Assembly (NCBI RefSeq): GCF_000243275.1
Contig: NZ_CM001437.1
Coordinates: 3,283,192-3,347,191 of the forward strand
Reading direction: 5' to 3'
Length of the DNA: 64,000 nucleotides
Source: Myroides odoratus DSM 2801
Lineage (GTDB): Bacteria > Bacteroidota > Bacteroidia > Flavobacteriales > Flavobacteriaceae
Positions 26,012-35,206 of the stretch are shown in pieces. The position numbers were made by a program, and so were the translations under genes. Under the pieces are notes generated by a model. It did no database searches. It saw nothing but the letters and a program-made list of their open reading frames with translations, and was not told where the DNA came from. Within the stretch, counting starts at the first letter, position 1. Every line of letters starts with the position of its first letter.

Positions 26012-26031
26012 TTTTGTTTGTTGAGACAGTT

Positions 26032-26065
26032 TAAAAAAGAAGTAAGGTCTAGTCCTAGACCTTAC
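26032..26065 (-). terminator. Terminator of peptide gene 2
   Basis: GTAAGGTCTAG-TC-CTAGACCTTAC is preserved as in copy 1 except in the two central bases, which keeps the stem intact. The T tract follows on the minus strand. Confidence 0.85.
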
Positions 26066-26075
26066 CCTTTTTCAT

Positions 26076-26285
26076 TTATCTTCTAGGGATAAATGGATTA
26101 AGAGTACTTGCACTAGAGTGTGTGGTAGCATTAGAATTGGTTGTATTTCGGCTCTCGCTAGTAATAGCGTTGCTTTTTTCACCAGTTAATGTTGTTTTAG
26201 TACCTGTACCAATAGAATTAGCACTACTTAATCCGATAAGAGCAACAAATATGAATGCTGCTCCAAGAAAAATTGATTTTTTCAT
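26076..26285 (-). CDS. Small exported peptide 2 (putative precursor)
   Basis: This 69-residue paralogue of the 25461 peptide has the same length, signal (MKKSIFLGAAFIFVALIGLSSA), NSIGTGTKTTL mature start and FIPRR end. The twelve differences are mostly Ser/Thr/Asn exchanges, with Phe-Glu-Ala to Leu-Asn-Pro just before FIPRR. No insertions or deletions occur, which suggests that both copies are under selection. The same role as copy 1 is inferred. Confidence 0.65.
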   Translation of the reverse strand: MKKSIFLGAAFIFVALIGLSSANSIGTGTKTTLTGEKSNAITSESRNTTNSNATTHSSASTLNPFIPRR

Positions 26286-26722
26286 GGTTTAAAAAATTAA
26301 AATGTTAATAAAAAATACTTGTATTGCTTTTGTTTATGAAAGCCTTTTGAATGTAGGTGCCTGCCTATACGTTTCTCTTTTTACTAGAAAAATGACGTTT
26401 TGCAAACGGTATGATGTTGGGTATTGATCATCATTTGAGAATGAAATGATGCTGTATATCGAATAAATCACGAGTTGATTTATCTGATTTTGTTTTTTAA
26501 AAGTAGTATAAAAAATAATCGCAAACAATAGGTTTTTGATTAAAAAATCGTATTTATTTGAATAATTATTGTAATAATTGGTTGTTGTTTGAATATAATA
26601 TCATTTTATATGGTAAGGATTGAGCTACAGTTTAAAAATGAAGCTTAAATTATTGTGATAATTCACTTAATCCGTTTAGTTTCGTATGCTATATAGTATA
26701 AACCTATGCTAGATGCGATACA

Positions 26723-27601
26723 ATGAATGAATTAACAAAAAAAATACGCTTGATTTTCTTGCCTATGGTAAAGCTTACAGTACTCGTTATTGTTGGGCTT
26801 TCTTTTTTGCATTGGCTGTTGTTTATAGCGGGAAATCTGCCTGTACGAGAAGATGTGTATTTGTTTTTTCTGCCTCTAGTGGTACCCCCAATCGCGGTGT
26901 TTTTTATCTTGCGCCCAAGATTGAAACAGTTGCAGTTTAAACAGGATAAAATGTTGGACTTTTACTGTGCTCTATTTAGTATTGCGATGATTGCGCCAAC
27001 GATGATTGCTCAAAATTATATCGATAAGGCCTTGGGTAAATTGACAATGTTGGAAGATATTACCCAAGTAGATAAGGAACCAAAATCCAAGTATTATACT
27101 GTTAATCGCTATCATCTTGATACCAAAAAGGTAGGATGGTATACCGAAATAAAAGCATCGGGAAAGTCAAGTTATGATTTATATTTTCGGGCATACGCTG
27201 TATTTCCAATAGTTAAGCGTTATTCGGATCAACCAACCACGGATCATACGTATTGGTTAGGTGTTTCTTATCAAAGAAACACGGGGAACCCTAAGAATGA
27301 CCTGCAATTGAATATGATTTACAAGCGGTTTATACGAGAAGTTCAAAGTGAATTCAAGGGAACAAACTTTCGAAGTTTTACTTTTCTGGAAAGGTTAGAC
27401 AAAGCAAAAGATAGGGGGAAATACGCAGCAGCTTTAACTAATGTGGAGCATGCGAATGTGGACGAAGTACTTGTTTTTAAACTGCATTTTGAACGATTTG
27501 ATTCGCGTATACAAAATCAATTGCTTTGGTTTTTTGTTTCGTTGGGACTTGCGTTTGCGCTTTGTTTTGCACTTGTGTTTTTTGCTAGATTAAAGAAATA
27601 A
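26723..27601 (+). CDS. Membrane protein of unknown function
   Basis: The 292-residue protein has two helices near the N-terminus (about residues 15-35 and 45-62), a third around 72-92, a soluble region of about 150 residues and a final helix near the C-terminus. The soluble part (YYTVNRYHLDTKKVGWYTEIKASGKSSYDLYFRAYAVFPI) reminds me of the region preceding the protease domain in some Bacteroidota rhomboid-like proteins. No rhomboid catalytic motif is present here, so that is only a loose suggestion. A decayed partial copy of this gene lies at 25872-26011. Confidence 0.65.
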   Translation: MNELTKKIRLIFLPMVKLTVLVIVGLSFLHWLLFIAGNLPVREDVYLFFLPLVVPPIAVFFILRPRLKQLQFKQDKMLDFYCALFSIAMIAPTMIAQNYIDKALGKLTMLEDITQVDKEPKSKYYTVNRYHLDTKKVGWYTEIKASGKSSYDLYFRAYAVFPIVKRYSDQPTTDHTYWLGVSYQRNTGNPKNDLQLNMIYKRFIREVQSEFKGTNFRSFTFLERLDKAKDRGKYAAALTNVEHANVDEVLVFKLHFERFDSRIQNQLLWFFVSLGLAFALCFALVFFARLKK

Positions 27602-27772
27602 CATACTGTGTTATAGGATACCTACTTCGATTTAGTGTTTTTCTCTCCGCTCTTTTCGGCCTCTTAAAAAAAGACAATAAATAAAGCTTTATTTTGAATT
27701 TTGCTGTCTTTCTCTTCTAATTCAAAGATTTCTGCACCTGCCCAATAGATAGATGTCAGAGGGTTTTGGTTA

Positions 27773-27958
27773 TCAGGTAGAAGATTGAGCGACCTCCCAT
27801 TCTTTTCGCTTGTATTTTAATCGCACTAGTTTTCGCTCTATATCGTGTATCTCTTCATTGACTTTTTGAATGTGAGAATAAATCATAAAAGGCAGTACTA
27901 GACTAAACACAATGGCTATAGCAGTAAAGGCTTCCCAGTAACCCATCGTATCAGTCAT
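27773..27958 (-). CDS. Small membrane protein with coiled tail
   Basis: The 61-residue product has one membrane helix (FTAIAIVFSLVLPFMIYSHI) and a charged C-terminal helix (VNEEIHDIERKLVRLKYKRKEWE) that could form a coiled coil. A degenerate sequence with the same plan lies just upstream at 28040-28189, so small proteins of this type may have been encoded in series here. The coding call rests on this pattern and on the clean helix. No function is known. Confidence 0.45.
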   Translation of the reverse strand: MTDTMGYWEAFTAIAIVFSLVLPFMIYSHIQKVNEEIHDIERKLVRLKYKRKEWEVAQSST

Positions 27959-28039
27959 AGAAGGACGACCTCTTTTTGAAGGAATTCCAGGTATAAGGAA
28001 AGCACAAAGTACAAAAAAGGGAATGGAAAATAGTGCATT

Positions 28040-28189
28040 CTATTTTGTACGAGGTAGTTTAGCTAATTGTTCTCGTAGTTGTTTCTCTTCTCAGTCAAAT
28101 TTTAAAAGTGCATTCATCGTGTATAAAAGCGGTGTTACTGAAAGGAATAAAAAAACGAGGATAAGAAAAATCCAAGGGGAAAGGCATCA
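28040..28189 (-). pseudogene. Broken small membrane/coiled-coil gene
   Basis: One minus-strand frame reads PWIFLILVFLFLSVTPLLY, then MNALLKFD, an in-frame TGA, and EEKQLREQLAKLPRTK before a stop. The helix-plus-charged-helix plan mirrors the intact protein at 27773. The matching ATG (near 28191) is in another frame across a run of four C's, pointing to a frameshift too. I infer a decayed paralogue, with moderate doubt because the piece is short. Confidence 0.35.
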
Positions 28190-28332
28190 TTAAAACACAA
28201 TTTATCCAAAGGATTCTCCAAAAGAAACTTCTTATCGATATGGTATTAGGTGTTAGTCATTAGGCTAGTATAGAAAAGCAGATGTATACGAATTCGCAGA
28301 AGTTAAGTATCTTAGCCGGAAACAACCAAAAA

Positions 28333-30030
28333 ATGAAACATTATCTTATTTGGATTTTCTTTTGTTGCAGTACTGTTGTCATGGCGCAAGAAAGCTATAC
28401 AAAATGGATCAAGCAAGCAGAAGACTTAGTGGAAAAAGAAGAGGAAACGAGTCGCAAGCAAGCCTTATTGTTGTATCAAAAAGCGTTTACACAATTTCCC
28501 GATAGTATTGCTGTAGATGATTTATATGAAGGAGCTGTTTTGGCTTCAACCCTACAAGAAAAGGACCTTGCATTTACTTACTTAAATCAACTCCTCGGAG
28601 AAAAAAAAGATGGCAATGGATTTCCAGGATGGATGAATATTGTACATGAAGATGCAGTTGAAGAATGTGAAAATCTCCTAACAGATCCACGTTGGAAGGT
28701 AGTTGTAGCGGAAGCAACAAAGCGAAAAAAACAGCTGGATCTCATCCTTCAAAACGAAGAAAAAGCATTTTTTCAAACGAAAAAACAAGATTTTAACGGC
28801 GTAACGGATGGTAAAAAGCTATACGAAAAGCTAAAGTATGATACCCCTTATTTACCTAAAGATCAACGTGATTATTCGATTGGTTTTCAGATAAATGACA
28901 CAACTAAAACGTCCTATTATATTCATTTACCCAAAAACTATAACCCAGCAAAATCTTATCCGTTGCTGTTCTTTTTACACGGAGGAGTTCGATATAGTTC
29001 GTTTCTTGAATTTCAAACGGCAGAAATGACCTTGGGAGGTTGGAATCGTTTTTACACGAAATATGCCGATGAACATGAGGTGATTCTCGTATTTCCTCGC
29101 GCCAATAAACAATATAATTGGATGACTTCTGATGCCGGTTTCTTTATGATTCCAAGTATATTGAAAAACATCAAAGAAACAATTCATGTTGATGACGATA
29201 AGGTATTCCTAGCAGGGCATTCCAATGGAGCGACAGGAGTTTTCTCTTATTTAATGAAGCATGCAACACCTTTCGCCGGATTTTATGGGTTTAATACACA
29301 CCCTAAAGTATATACAGGAGGTACGTTTGTAGCGAATATAAAAAATAGAAATTTCATCAGTTTTTCAACGGATCAGGATTACTACTATCCTCCCAATGCC
29401 AATGATGATTTTACCGCTATGAGGCAGGGGCTGGGAGCAGATTATAAGGAATATCGCTATAAGGGATTTCCCCATTGGTTTCCTGAATTTGATGAATCAG
29501 AACCTGCGTATCAACTGCTGTTTGCCGATTTGATGCAGCGAAAAAGAGAACCTTTTCCCTCTTCTTTGACTTGGGAATTTGACGATGAAGCCAACGGCAG
29601 TATCGATTGGTTACAAGAGATTAAATTAGATACTTTAGCCTCCAAAGCGGATTGGCATTCTTCCTTGAATTTTAAAATTACAAAATGGTTGGAATATGCC
29701 AGTGATGACGATGATGATGACACAATGGAAGAAGTTGCTGTTGATGAAGACGCGTTTGATTTTCCACGTGCATCAGGTAAAGTAGTTGCACAGTATAAAG
29801 ACAATGTCTTTCATCTGACGACATCTCGTATTCAGTCTTTGGCAATTGCCATTTCTCCTGAGATGGTCAACGTGAAGAAACGCATCAAGGTGTATGTCAA
29901 TGGCCAGCTTTATTTCAATAAAAAAGTAGGGTATGATACACCGTTCATGCTACAGCAATTTGAAAAAAATAACGATCGACAACAGTTGTGGATGAATAGA
30001 ATCACGCTTGATTTAACAGCTAAAGAATAA
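28333..30030 (+). CDS. Secreted alpha/beta-hydrolase (esterase-like)
   Basis: The 565-residue protein has a signal (MKHYLIWIFFCCSTVVMAQ). A helical N-terminal region follows (about 20-170, with TPR-like features such as KQALLLYQKAFTQFP). The hydrolase domain has the oxyanion strand YPLLFFLHGG, the nucleophile elbow AGHSNGATG with Ser297, and a likely catalytic His381 in KGFPHWF. This resembles feruloyl-esterase and PHB-depolymerase relatives. A run of six aspartates near residues 458-463 precedes a C-terminal beta domain. The ATG at 28333 is preferred because it gives the signal peptide. Substrate unknown. Confidence 0.8.
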   Translation: MKHYLIWIFFCCSTVVMAQESYTKWIKQAEDLVEKEEETSRKQALLLYQKAFTQFPDSIAVDDLYEGAVLASTLQEKDLAFTYLNQLLGEKKDGNGFPGWMNIVHEDAVEECENLLTDPRWKVVVAEATKRKKQLDLILQNEEKAFFQTKKQDFNGVTDGKKLYEKLKYDTPYLPKDQRDYSIGFQINDTTKTSYYIHLPKNYNPAKSYPLLFFLHGGVRYSSFLEFQTAEMTLGGWNRFYTKYADEHEVILVFPRANKQYNWMTSDAGFFMIPSILKNIKETIHVDDDKVFLAGHSNGATGVFSYLMKHATPFAGFYGFNTHPKVYTGGTFVANIKNRNFISFSTDQDYYYPPNANDDFTAMRQGLGADYKEYRYKGFPHWFPEFDESEPAYQLLFADLMQRKREPFPSSLTWEFDDEANGSIDWLQEIKLDTLASKADWHSSLNFKITKWLEYASDDDDDDTMEEVAVDEDAFDFPRASGKVVAQYKDNVFHLTTSRIQSLAIAISPEMVNVKKRIKVYVNGQLYFNKKVGYDTPFMLQQFEKNNDRQQLWMNRITLDLTAKE

Positions 30031-30116
30031 AAAGTATACGGTGTTTTAAAAGAAAATGAAATGAATGTTTTTTTGCTTTTGAAGCAATATGCTTTTATTC
30101 ATAAGTTGTAATACAC

Positions 30117-30124
30117 TATATTTG
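30117..30124 (+). promoter_or_regulatory. -7 promoter element
   Basis: TATATTTG matches TAnnTTTG and lies 18 bases before the YfhO start codon. The upstream TTTA at 30094-30097 is 19 bases away and is a one-mismatch -33 element. Confidence 0.5.
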
Positions 30125-30142
30125 ATTTTTTATAATAAAATT

Positions 30143-32617
30143 ATGAAAAGAATCTATGCGTATTATCCTCATATTTTAGCCTTTCTTGGCTTTATTTTTA
30201 TTGCTCTTTGGTATTTTTCGCCAGTTATAGACGTGAAGACTTTGTATCAATCAGATATTGTCCAATATATGGGGATGTCAAGAGTACAAGCAAAATATCA
30301 TCATGAAACAGGGGAAGAACTGTACTGGACGGATGGTGCTTTTATAGGAATGCCAACCTATCAATTGGGCGCGTATTATCCTTATAATTATATCAAAAAA
30401 ATAGATAGTACCCTTCGTTTTTTACCGCGACCGGCTGATTATCTATTTTTGTATTTCCTTTCGTTTTATGTCTTGCTTTTGACGCTTCGGATTCGACCCT
30501 TAAAGGCATTTATAGGGGCGTTAGCCTTTGGTTTTTCCACCTATTTGATTCTTATTTTTGGAGCTGGACATAATGCGAAAGCACATGCTATTGCCTATAT
30601 GCCCTTAGTGTTGTCAGGGGTACTTCTTGTTTTTCATAAACGCTATGTCACAGGAGCGATTCTCACCACCTTTGCAGTCGCATTGGAGATTCAGGCAAAT
30701 CACTTTCAGATGACCTATTACCTCTTGTTTTTGCTTGTTTTTGTAGGGATATATTACCTTGTCAAAGCAATACAAGAAAAAATCTATAAACCGTTGTTTT
30801 TGTCTTTAGGAATCCTTTTTGGGTGTGCAATTTTGGCTATTGGTGCTAATGCGACCCATCTTCTTGCTACGGCAGAGTTTTCTGAATTTACAATTCGACA
30901 TAAAAGTGAGTTGAGTTTTAATCCAGATGGCTCAAAAAATCAGACAAATTCAGCGATGGATTATGACTATATTACAGAATATAGCTACGGAATAAGTGAA
31001 AGTTTAAATCTTATTTTTCCTCGGTTGTTTGGAGGGGGAATGTCAGAAAAATTAGGCGAAGATTCTTTACTCTATCAGTATAGCATTGAGCAAGGGGCCC
31101 TCCCGTATGAAGCAGAAAAAATAACTTCAAATGTGCCATTATATTGGGGAAATCAACCTCTTGTTGAAGGACCTGCCTATATTGGTGTAGTGGTTTTTTT
31201 CTTTGCTGTTTTCTGTTTATTAGCAGACAAGCGAAAAATAAAGTATGTTTTTCTCGCTAGTATTGTATTAACACTGTTGCTGTCTTGGGGGAAAAATTTT
31301 CCTGGATTGACGAATTTCTTTATTCACTATGTGCCTTTTTATGATAAGTTTAGGGCGGTTTCTTCTATACAAGTAATCGTCGAACTGTGTATGCCCATTC
31401 TAGCTATGATGGGATTACAAACATTTTTTACCTTAGAGGCGAAGGAACAAAAGAAGTATGTGCTACGGGCTGGAGGATTCTTTTTTGCTTTAGTAACGAT
31501 CCTTTGGCTAGCAAAAGATGGGTTTAGCTTTACCTCATATCGCGATCAAATATATACCCAAACAGAACAAGGACGCATTTTTTTAAACCTTTTGATACAA
31601 GAAAGACAACAGCTGTATACCGCAGATTTACTGCGTTCTTCTCTTTTAGTTGGAGCAACGATAGGGATGTTGTTTTTGTCTTTTAAAAAGTATGTATCAG
31701 TTACTTTAACTACAATACTTATAGGGGGATTAATGGTCGTAGATTTAGTGTTAATTGATCGAAATTACGTCAATAATGACCATTTTGTATTTCATGCTGA
31801 GGTAAATATACCGTTTAAACAAAGTGCGGCAGATGACTTTATCTTACAAGATTCAAGCTATTATCGCGTGTATAATCCATACGGTCGTCTGCAAGCAAAA
31901 ACCAATTTTTACCATAAATCAGTAGGGGGATATAGTGCCGTTCGACCACAAAAAGCAGATCAGGTATTTGTGTATCAAGTAGAACCACAGTTAGGAGTAC
32001 TCTTTCAACAGATTAACCAAGAGCAAATGATTTTAGAGAAAAGTCTGCCTGTATTGGATATGTTGAATGTCAAGTATTTGATACTCCCAACGCAAGAAGG
32101 TGAAGAAATTCCGGTGATTAATCCTGAAGCCAATAGGCCTGCTTGGTTTGTGCAATCACTACAAATTGTAAATTCAGCGGATGAAGAGATGAAAGCCTTA
32201 TCTTCTTTTTCGTCTAAGCACGAAGCTATTGTTAATAGAACTAAGTTTCCAGAGTTGACCGAAAAAATGGCTTTCACAGTAGATTCATTGGCTGTTTTGA
32301 CTTTACAGGAATCTAAGCCTAATCATTTAACCTATGTTTCGAGTAATGCTCATGAAGGGTTTGCTGTATTCTCTGAGGCCTATTACAACAAAGGATGGAA
32401 TGCTTATATTGACGATAAATTAGTCCCATACGGAGAAGTTAATTATCTATTACGAGGGATGCGAATTCCTGCTGGAGAACATACCATCGAATTTAAGTTT
32501 GAACCTCAAGTAATTGAAACAGGGAGTAGGATTACTGTAGTCAGCTTAGGGCTAATGGGTGTATTACTTTTATTCGGGCTATTTTGGCTTTATAAAAGAA
32601 AAGATAATCCTATTTAA
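30143..32617 (+). CDS. YfhO family membrane protein
   Basis: The 824-residue protein has about a dozen membrane helices in the first 560 residues and a final helix at the C-terminus. It has the YfhO-typical start YYPHILAFLGFIFIALWYFSPV, the QSDIVQYMGMSR loop, and the late motifs FSEAYYNKGWNAYIDDKLVPYGEVNYLLRG and GEHTIEFKFEP. The family has a GT-C-like fold and is linked to glycosylation of cell-wall polymers or lipids. In Bacteroidota the substrate is unknown. It is a single-gene transcript with its own promoter and terminator. Confidence 0.85.
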   Translation: MKRIYAYYPHILAFLGFIFIALWYFSPVIDVKTLYQSDIVQYMGMSRVQAKYHHETGEELYWTDGAFIGMPTYQLGAYYPYNYIKKIDSTLRFLPRPADYLFLYFLSFYVLLLTLRIRPLKAFIGALAFGFSTYLILIFGAGHNAKAHAIAYMPLVLSGVLLVFHKRYVTGAILTTFAVALEIQANHFQMTYYLLFLLVFVGIYYLVKAIQEKIYKPLFLSLGILFGCAILAIGANATHLLATAEFSEFTIRHKSELSFNPDGSKNQTNSAMDYDYITEYSYGISESLNLIFPRLFGGGMSEKLGEDSLLYQYSIEQGALPYEAEKITSNVPLYWGNQPLVEGPAYIGVVVFFFAVFCLLADKRKIKYVFLASIVLTLLLSWGKNFPGLTNFFIHYVPFYDKFRAVSSIQVIVELCMPILAMMGLQTFFTLEAKEQKKYVLRAGGFFFALVTILWLAKDGFSFTSYRDQIYTQTEQGRIFLNLLIQERQQLYTADLLRSSLLVGATIGMLFLSFKKYVSVTLTTILIGGLMVVDLVLIDRNYVNNDHFVFHAEVNIPFKQSAADDFILQDSSYYRVYNPYGRLQAKTNFYHKSVGGYSAVRPQKADQVFVYQVEPQLGVLFQQINQEQMILEKSLPVLDMLNVKYLILPTQEGEEIPVINPEANRPAWFVQSLQIVNSADEEMKALSSFSSKHEAIVNRTKFPELTEKMAFTVDSLAVLTLQESKPNHLTYVSSNAHEGFAVFSEAYYNKGWNAYIDDKLVPYGEVNYLLRGMRIPAGEHTIEFKFEPQVIETGSRITVVSLGLMGVLLLFGLFWLYKRKDNPI

Positions 32618-32636
32618 TCTCATATATAATTAACGA

Positions 32637-32674
32637 AAAGAGGGGGACCCAAAAGGTCACCCTCTTTCTTTTTC
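32637..32674 (+). terminator. Rho-independent terminator
   Basis: AAAGAGGGGGACC and GGTCACCCTCTTT pair with one mismatch, followed by CTTTTTC. Confidence 0.8.
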
Positions 32675-32777
32675 GGTGCTATATTGATGAATTTGAGTCC
32701 ATTTCTTTAGATTTAGTCCGTCTTTATATTGTTGGTGTAAATTTTTCCTTGCTGTATTGTCTTGGATTTATTGTTGG

Positions 32778-33251
32778 TTAGCTTTCGCGCACCTTAATTG
32801 TAGGAACATGTTGCACAGGAAAATTAACCGAATTGGCAATAAAGCAAAATTCACTTGCTTTTTGATGTAAAGACAGGGCTAGTTCAACCATGTCTTGCTG
32901 TTGAACCGTAACTACGGGATGTAAGGTCACTTCAGTAAATCGACCTTTTCCATCTTTTTCTTCGATCATAATTCCAGTAACCGTGTCTGTATAGGCTTCC
33001 ACAATAACTTGATGTACAGAACAAAAGTGTAGATACCACAACATATGGCAGGAGGAAAGAGTAGAGATAAACAAATCTTCGGGATTGTGTTTTGATGCGT
33101 CTCCGCGAAAAGCTGGATCAGAAGAACCAGCGAGTAAAGGCTTACCTTCAATTTGAATCGTGTGACTGCGTTCGTACTTCGCATAGTGATTGGTACCTGT
33201 ACCTTGATTTCCTGTCCACTCGATTTGTGATTGGTAGTGATGCTCTTTCAT
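32778..33251 (-). CDS. OsmC family peroxide-reducing protein
   Basis: The 157-residue protein shows the OsmC/Ohr pattern: SHTIQIEGKPLLAGSSDPAFRGD, then NPEDLFISTLSSCHMLWYL with Cys68, and KASEFCFIAN with Cys136. The two cysteines form the redox pair used to reduce organic hydroperoxides. The start at 33251 gives a protein of normal length. An in-frame codon at 33338 would add 29 residues not seen in the family. It stands alone on the minus strand. Confidence 0.88.
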   Translation of the reverse strand: MKEHHYQSQIEWTGNQGTGTNHYAKYERSHTIQIEGKPLLAGSSDPAFRGDASKHNPEDLFISTLSSCHMLWYLHFCSVHQVIVEAYTDTVTGIMIEEKDGKGRFTEVTLHPVVTVQQQDMVELALSLHQKASEFCFIANSVNFPVQHVPTIKVRES

Positions 33252-33714
33252 ATAGTTTAGTGTTTCGTAGTTAATGGAGGAATTTGGTGTTAGATGTTGT
33301 GCTACCAAGGGTTGCCTAAGCTCAAAATTAACAATCAATAGACGTAATGGCTTTTAATCACGTAAGAGGAATGACAAATCGTTTATCATTGATGCTTTTG
33401 AGTGTAGTAAAGGTATTGAAATAAGTTTTATTTCAGATTCGTTTTTTAACGTAAAGAGAAATAAGATGAGGTGATTCGTTGAGATAAGTCAAGAATTGTA
33501 AAGAATTTAAAATTGAAGTTGAATGATTTCAAGATAAAATTCGGATTGATTGAATAAAAGTTCTTTCAGTTTATAATTAATTCTCAGTTTAGGACTATTT
33601 CTTTATTTAAAATATTTCGATGTGAGGTTTTGTTGTATTTTTTAGTTAAAATATAATGATTTTTTATTTTATTAACTTTTTATTGGGTAATTTTAATAAA
33701 AAATAGGAGATAGT
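33252..33714. other. AT-rich gene-free stretch
   Basis: The 460 bases between the divergent OsmC and surface-protein genes must hold both promoters. I find no exact TAnnTTTG with a well-spaced TTTG for either gene, no hairpin of note and no credible reading frame. Confidence 0.4.
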
Positions 33715-35112
33715 ATGAAAAAGAAAATTACTACAGTGGCTTTTTTTATTGCATTTTGGGGAGCTTATAGTCAAACGGGTATTGGAACGCATGTACCTAA
33801 TGTATCATCGGAACTAGATGTCGTTTCGAACGACAAAGGAATTTTAATTCCTCGAGTGGCTTTAACTTCTACGCAGGATATCAAAACGATTAAGGGAGGC
33901 GATGGGAATGGTTATGAAAATAGCCTTTTGGTATTTAATACGCTTACACAAAATGACATGACACCAGGATACTATTATTGGTCTCAGGATAAATGGATGC
34001 GTATTTTAGATCAAGAAGCGTTGGAGCAATACCTTACTACATATGGTGGTAACATCAACTACGACGGAAATTCTTTTACGTATGTAGATGAAAATGGACA
34101 GACGGTTCCTTTAGATATGACCACAGTTGTAAAGGACAATGAAACGGTTACTACTTTAGTGAAAGACCCATTGAATAATGGAAAGTATACCTATACGAAT
34201 GAGGCTGGTGCAGCAGTAATCATTGACGTACAAGCCGATGTTGTCCATAACTTTGAAGAGATCATCAATAAAACGGAAGTTCAAGAGTTGTTGACACAAG
34301 TAGTAAATAATGTTGGTGGAAATATGACGTACGATGGTACTGGTTTTACGTATACAGATGAAAATGGTGTTTCTCAGACTATTGATTTAACTGCGCTTAT
34401 TCAAGCTGGTGAAACGCTAACTGTTTTGGGTGTTGATACAGTAACAGGTAGTTTAACCTATACGGATGAAAAGGGCGATACGACAAATCTAGATGTTCAA
34501 GCATTGGTAGGTAAAGGGGATCTAACCTTGTCAGAAGAACTGGAATTTTACGCCTCAACAGATGGTACAGGTAAATTATTGGCTCCTGCAAGTATTCGCA
34601 TTGCAGATGCAGGTATTACTACTGCTAAATTAGGGAGCAAAGCCGTGGATGCCTCTAAAATGAATGCCGAAGCTTCTTTGGTTGGAATGGTGCCCACTGC
34701 GACAGGAGAAAATGGAAAAGTGGAGTATAAAGCTGTGCCTCGTTTTTTTTATATGCCCTCTGTCATCTTTACGACATCAACCTTAGCGACTGGATTGACA
34801 AGAGATTTATATCAGGATTATGTCAATCAATTTACTGGAGGAGCAGCTGGCGCAGCTAATGCGACCTATTTTATTTCGCATGGAGCAACAGGAGGAAGTA
34901 TGCCTTATTCGGGTGGATTAATTAAAAACCCTGGAGCAACCTCACCTGATATTGTGATTTATAACAAAAATCAAATGGATTATTACATTACTTATTATGA
35001 TACCTCAGTATTAGCCAATGTACGATTAGATGATGATGGCGTATTAACATACGATATCATTGGAAATGCAACGGCAACCTCCTATATGAATATTGTATTT
35101 GTAATTAAATAA
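33715..35112 (+). CDS. Repeat-containing exported surface protein
   Basis: The 465-residue protein has a signal (MKKKITTVAFFIAFWGAYSQ) followed by TGIGTHVPNVSSELDVVSNDKGILIPRVALT, a start typical of a large class of Bacteroidota exported proteins. Two 90-residue repeats begin at residues 111 and 201 (GGNINYDGNSFTYVDENG and GGNMTYDGTGFTYTDENG), each with TYTDE/TYTNE sub-motifs. The C-terminal 120 residues form a separate beta-rich domain. No T9SS sorting domain is evident. I infer an adhesin-like or fibre-like envelope protein. It is followed by an imperfect terminator and the RCC1-like gene. Confidence 0.7.
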   Translation: MKKKITTVAFFIAFWGAYSQTGIGTHVPNVSSELDVVSNDKGILIPRVALTSTQDIKTIKGGDGNGYENSLLVFNTLTQNDMTPGYYYWSQDKWMRILDQEALEQYLTTYGGNINYDGNSFTYVDENGQTVPLDMTTVVKDNETVTTLVKDPLNNGKYTYTNEAGAAVIIDVQADVVHNFEEIINKTEVQELLTQVVNNVGGNMTYDGTGFTYTDENGVSQTIDLTALIQAGETLTVLGVDTVTGSLTYTDEKGDTTNLDVQALVGKGDLTLSEELEFYASTDGTGKLLAPASIRIADAGITTAKLGSKAVDASKMNAEASLVGMVPTATGENGKVEYKAVPRFFYMPSVIFTTSTLATGLTRDLYQDYVNQFTGGAAGAANATYFISHGATGGSMPYSGGLIKNPGATSPDIVIYNKNQMDYYITYYDTSVLANVRLDDDGVLTYDIIGNATATSYMNIVFVIK

Positions 35113-35122
35113 AGCAGAAAAG

Positions 35123-35161
35123 AAAAAACGAAATATGGCTATTAGATATTCGGTTTTTTTG
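35123..35161 (+). terminator. Imperfect terminator
   Basis: AAAAAACGAAATAT can pair with ATATTCGGTTTTTT with a small internal mismatch, followed by a T run. It separates the repeat protein from the RCC1-like gene. Confidence 0.6.
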
Positions 35162-35206
35162 CCTTTACATAAAATAGAATTGAAGTTTAATTAAAAATAG
35201 ATAAAG

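Larger units (their letters stand above)
25998..26497. repeat. Tandem duplication, copy 2
   Basis: This is the second copy of the unit at 25384-25880. Both end at GATTTTGTTTTT, after which copy 1 continues into the gene fragment and copy 2 into unrelated AT-rich sequence. Divergence is modest and spread over the unit, so the event is not very recent. Confidence 0.88.

Noticed and set aside
25384..26497. Insertion sequence or integron as source of the duplicated peptide genes
   Set aside because: No transposase, terminal inverted repeats, target-site duplication or attC-like sites were seen. The units are bounded by sequence from the neighbouring gene.
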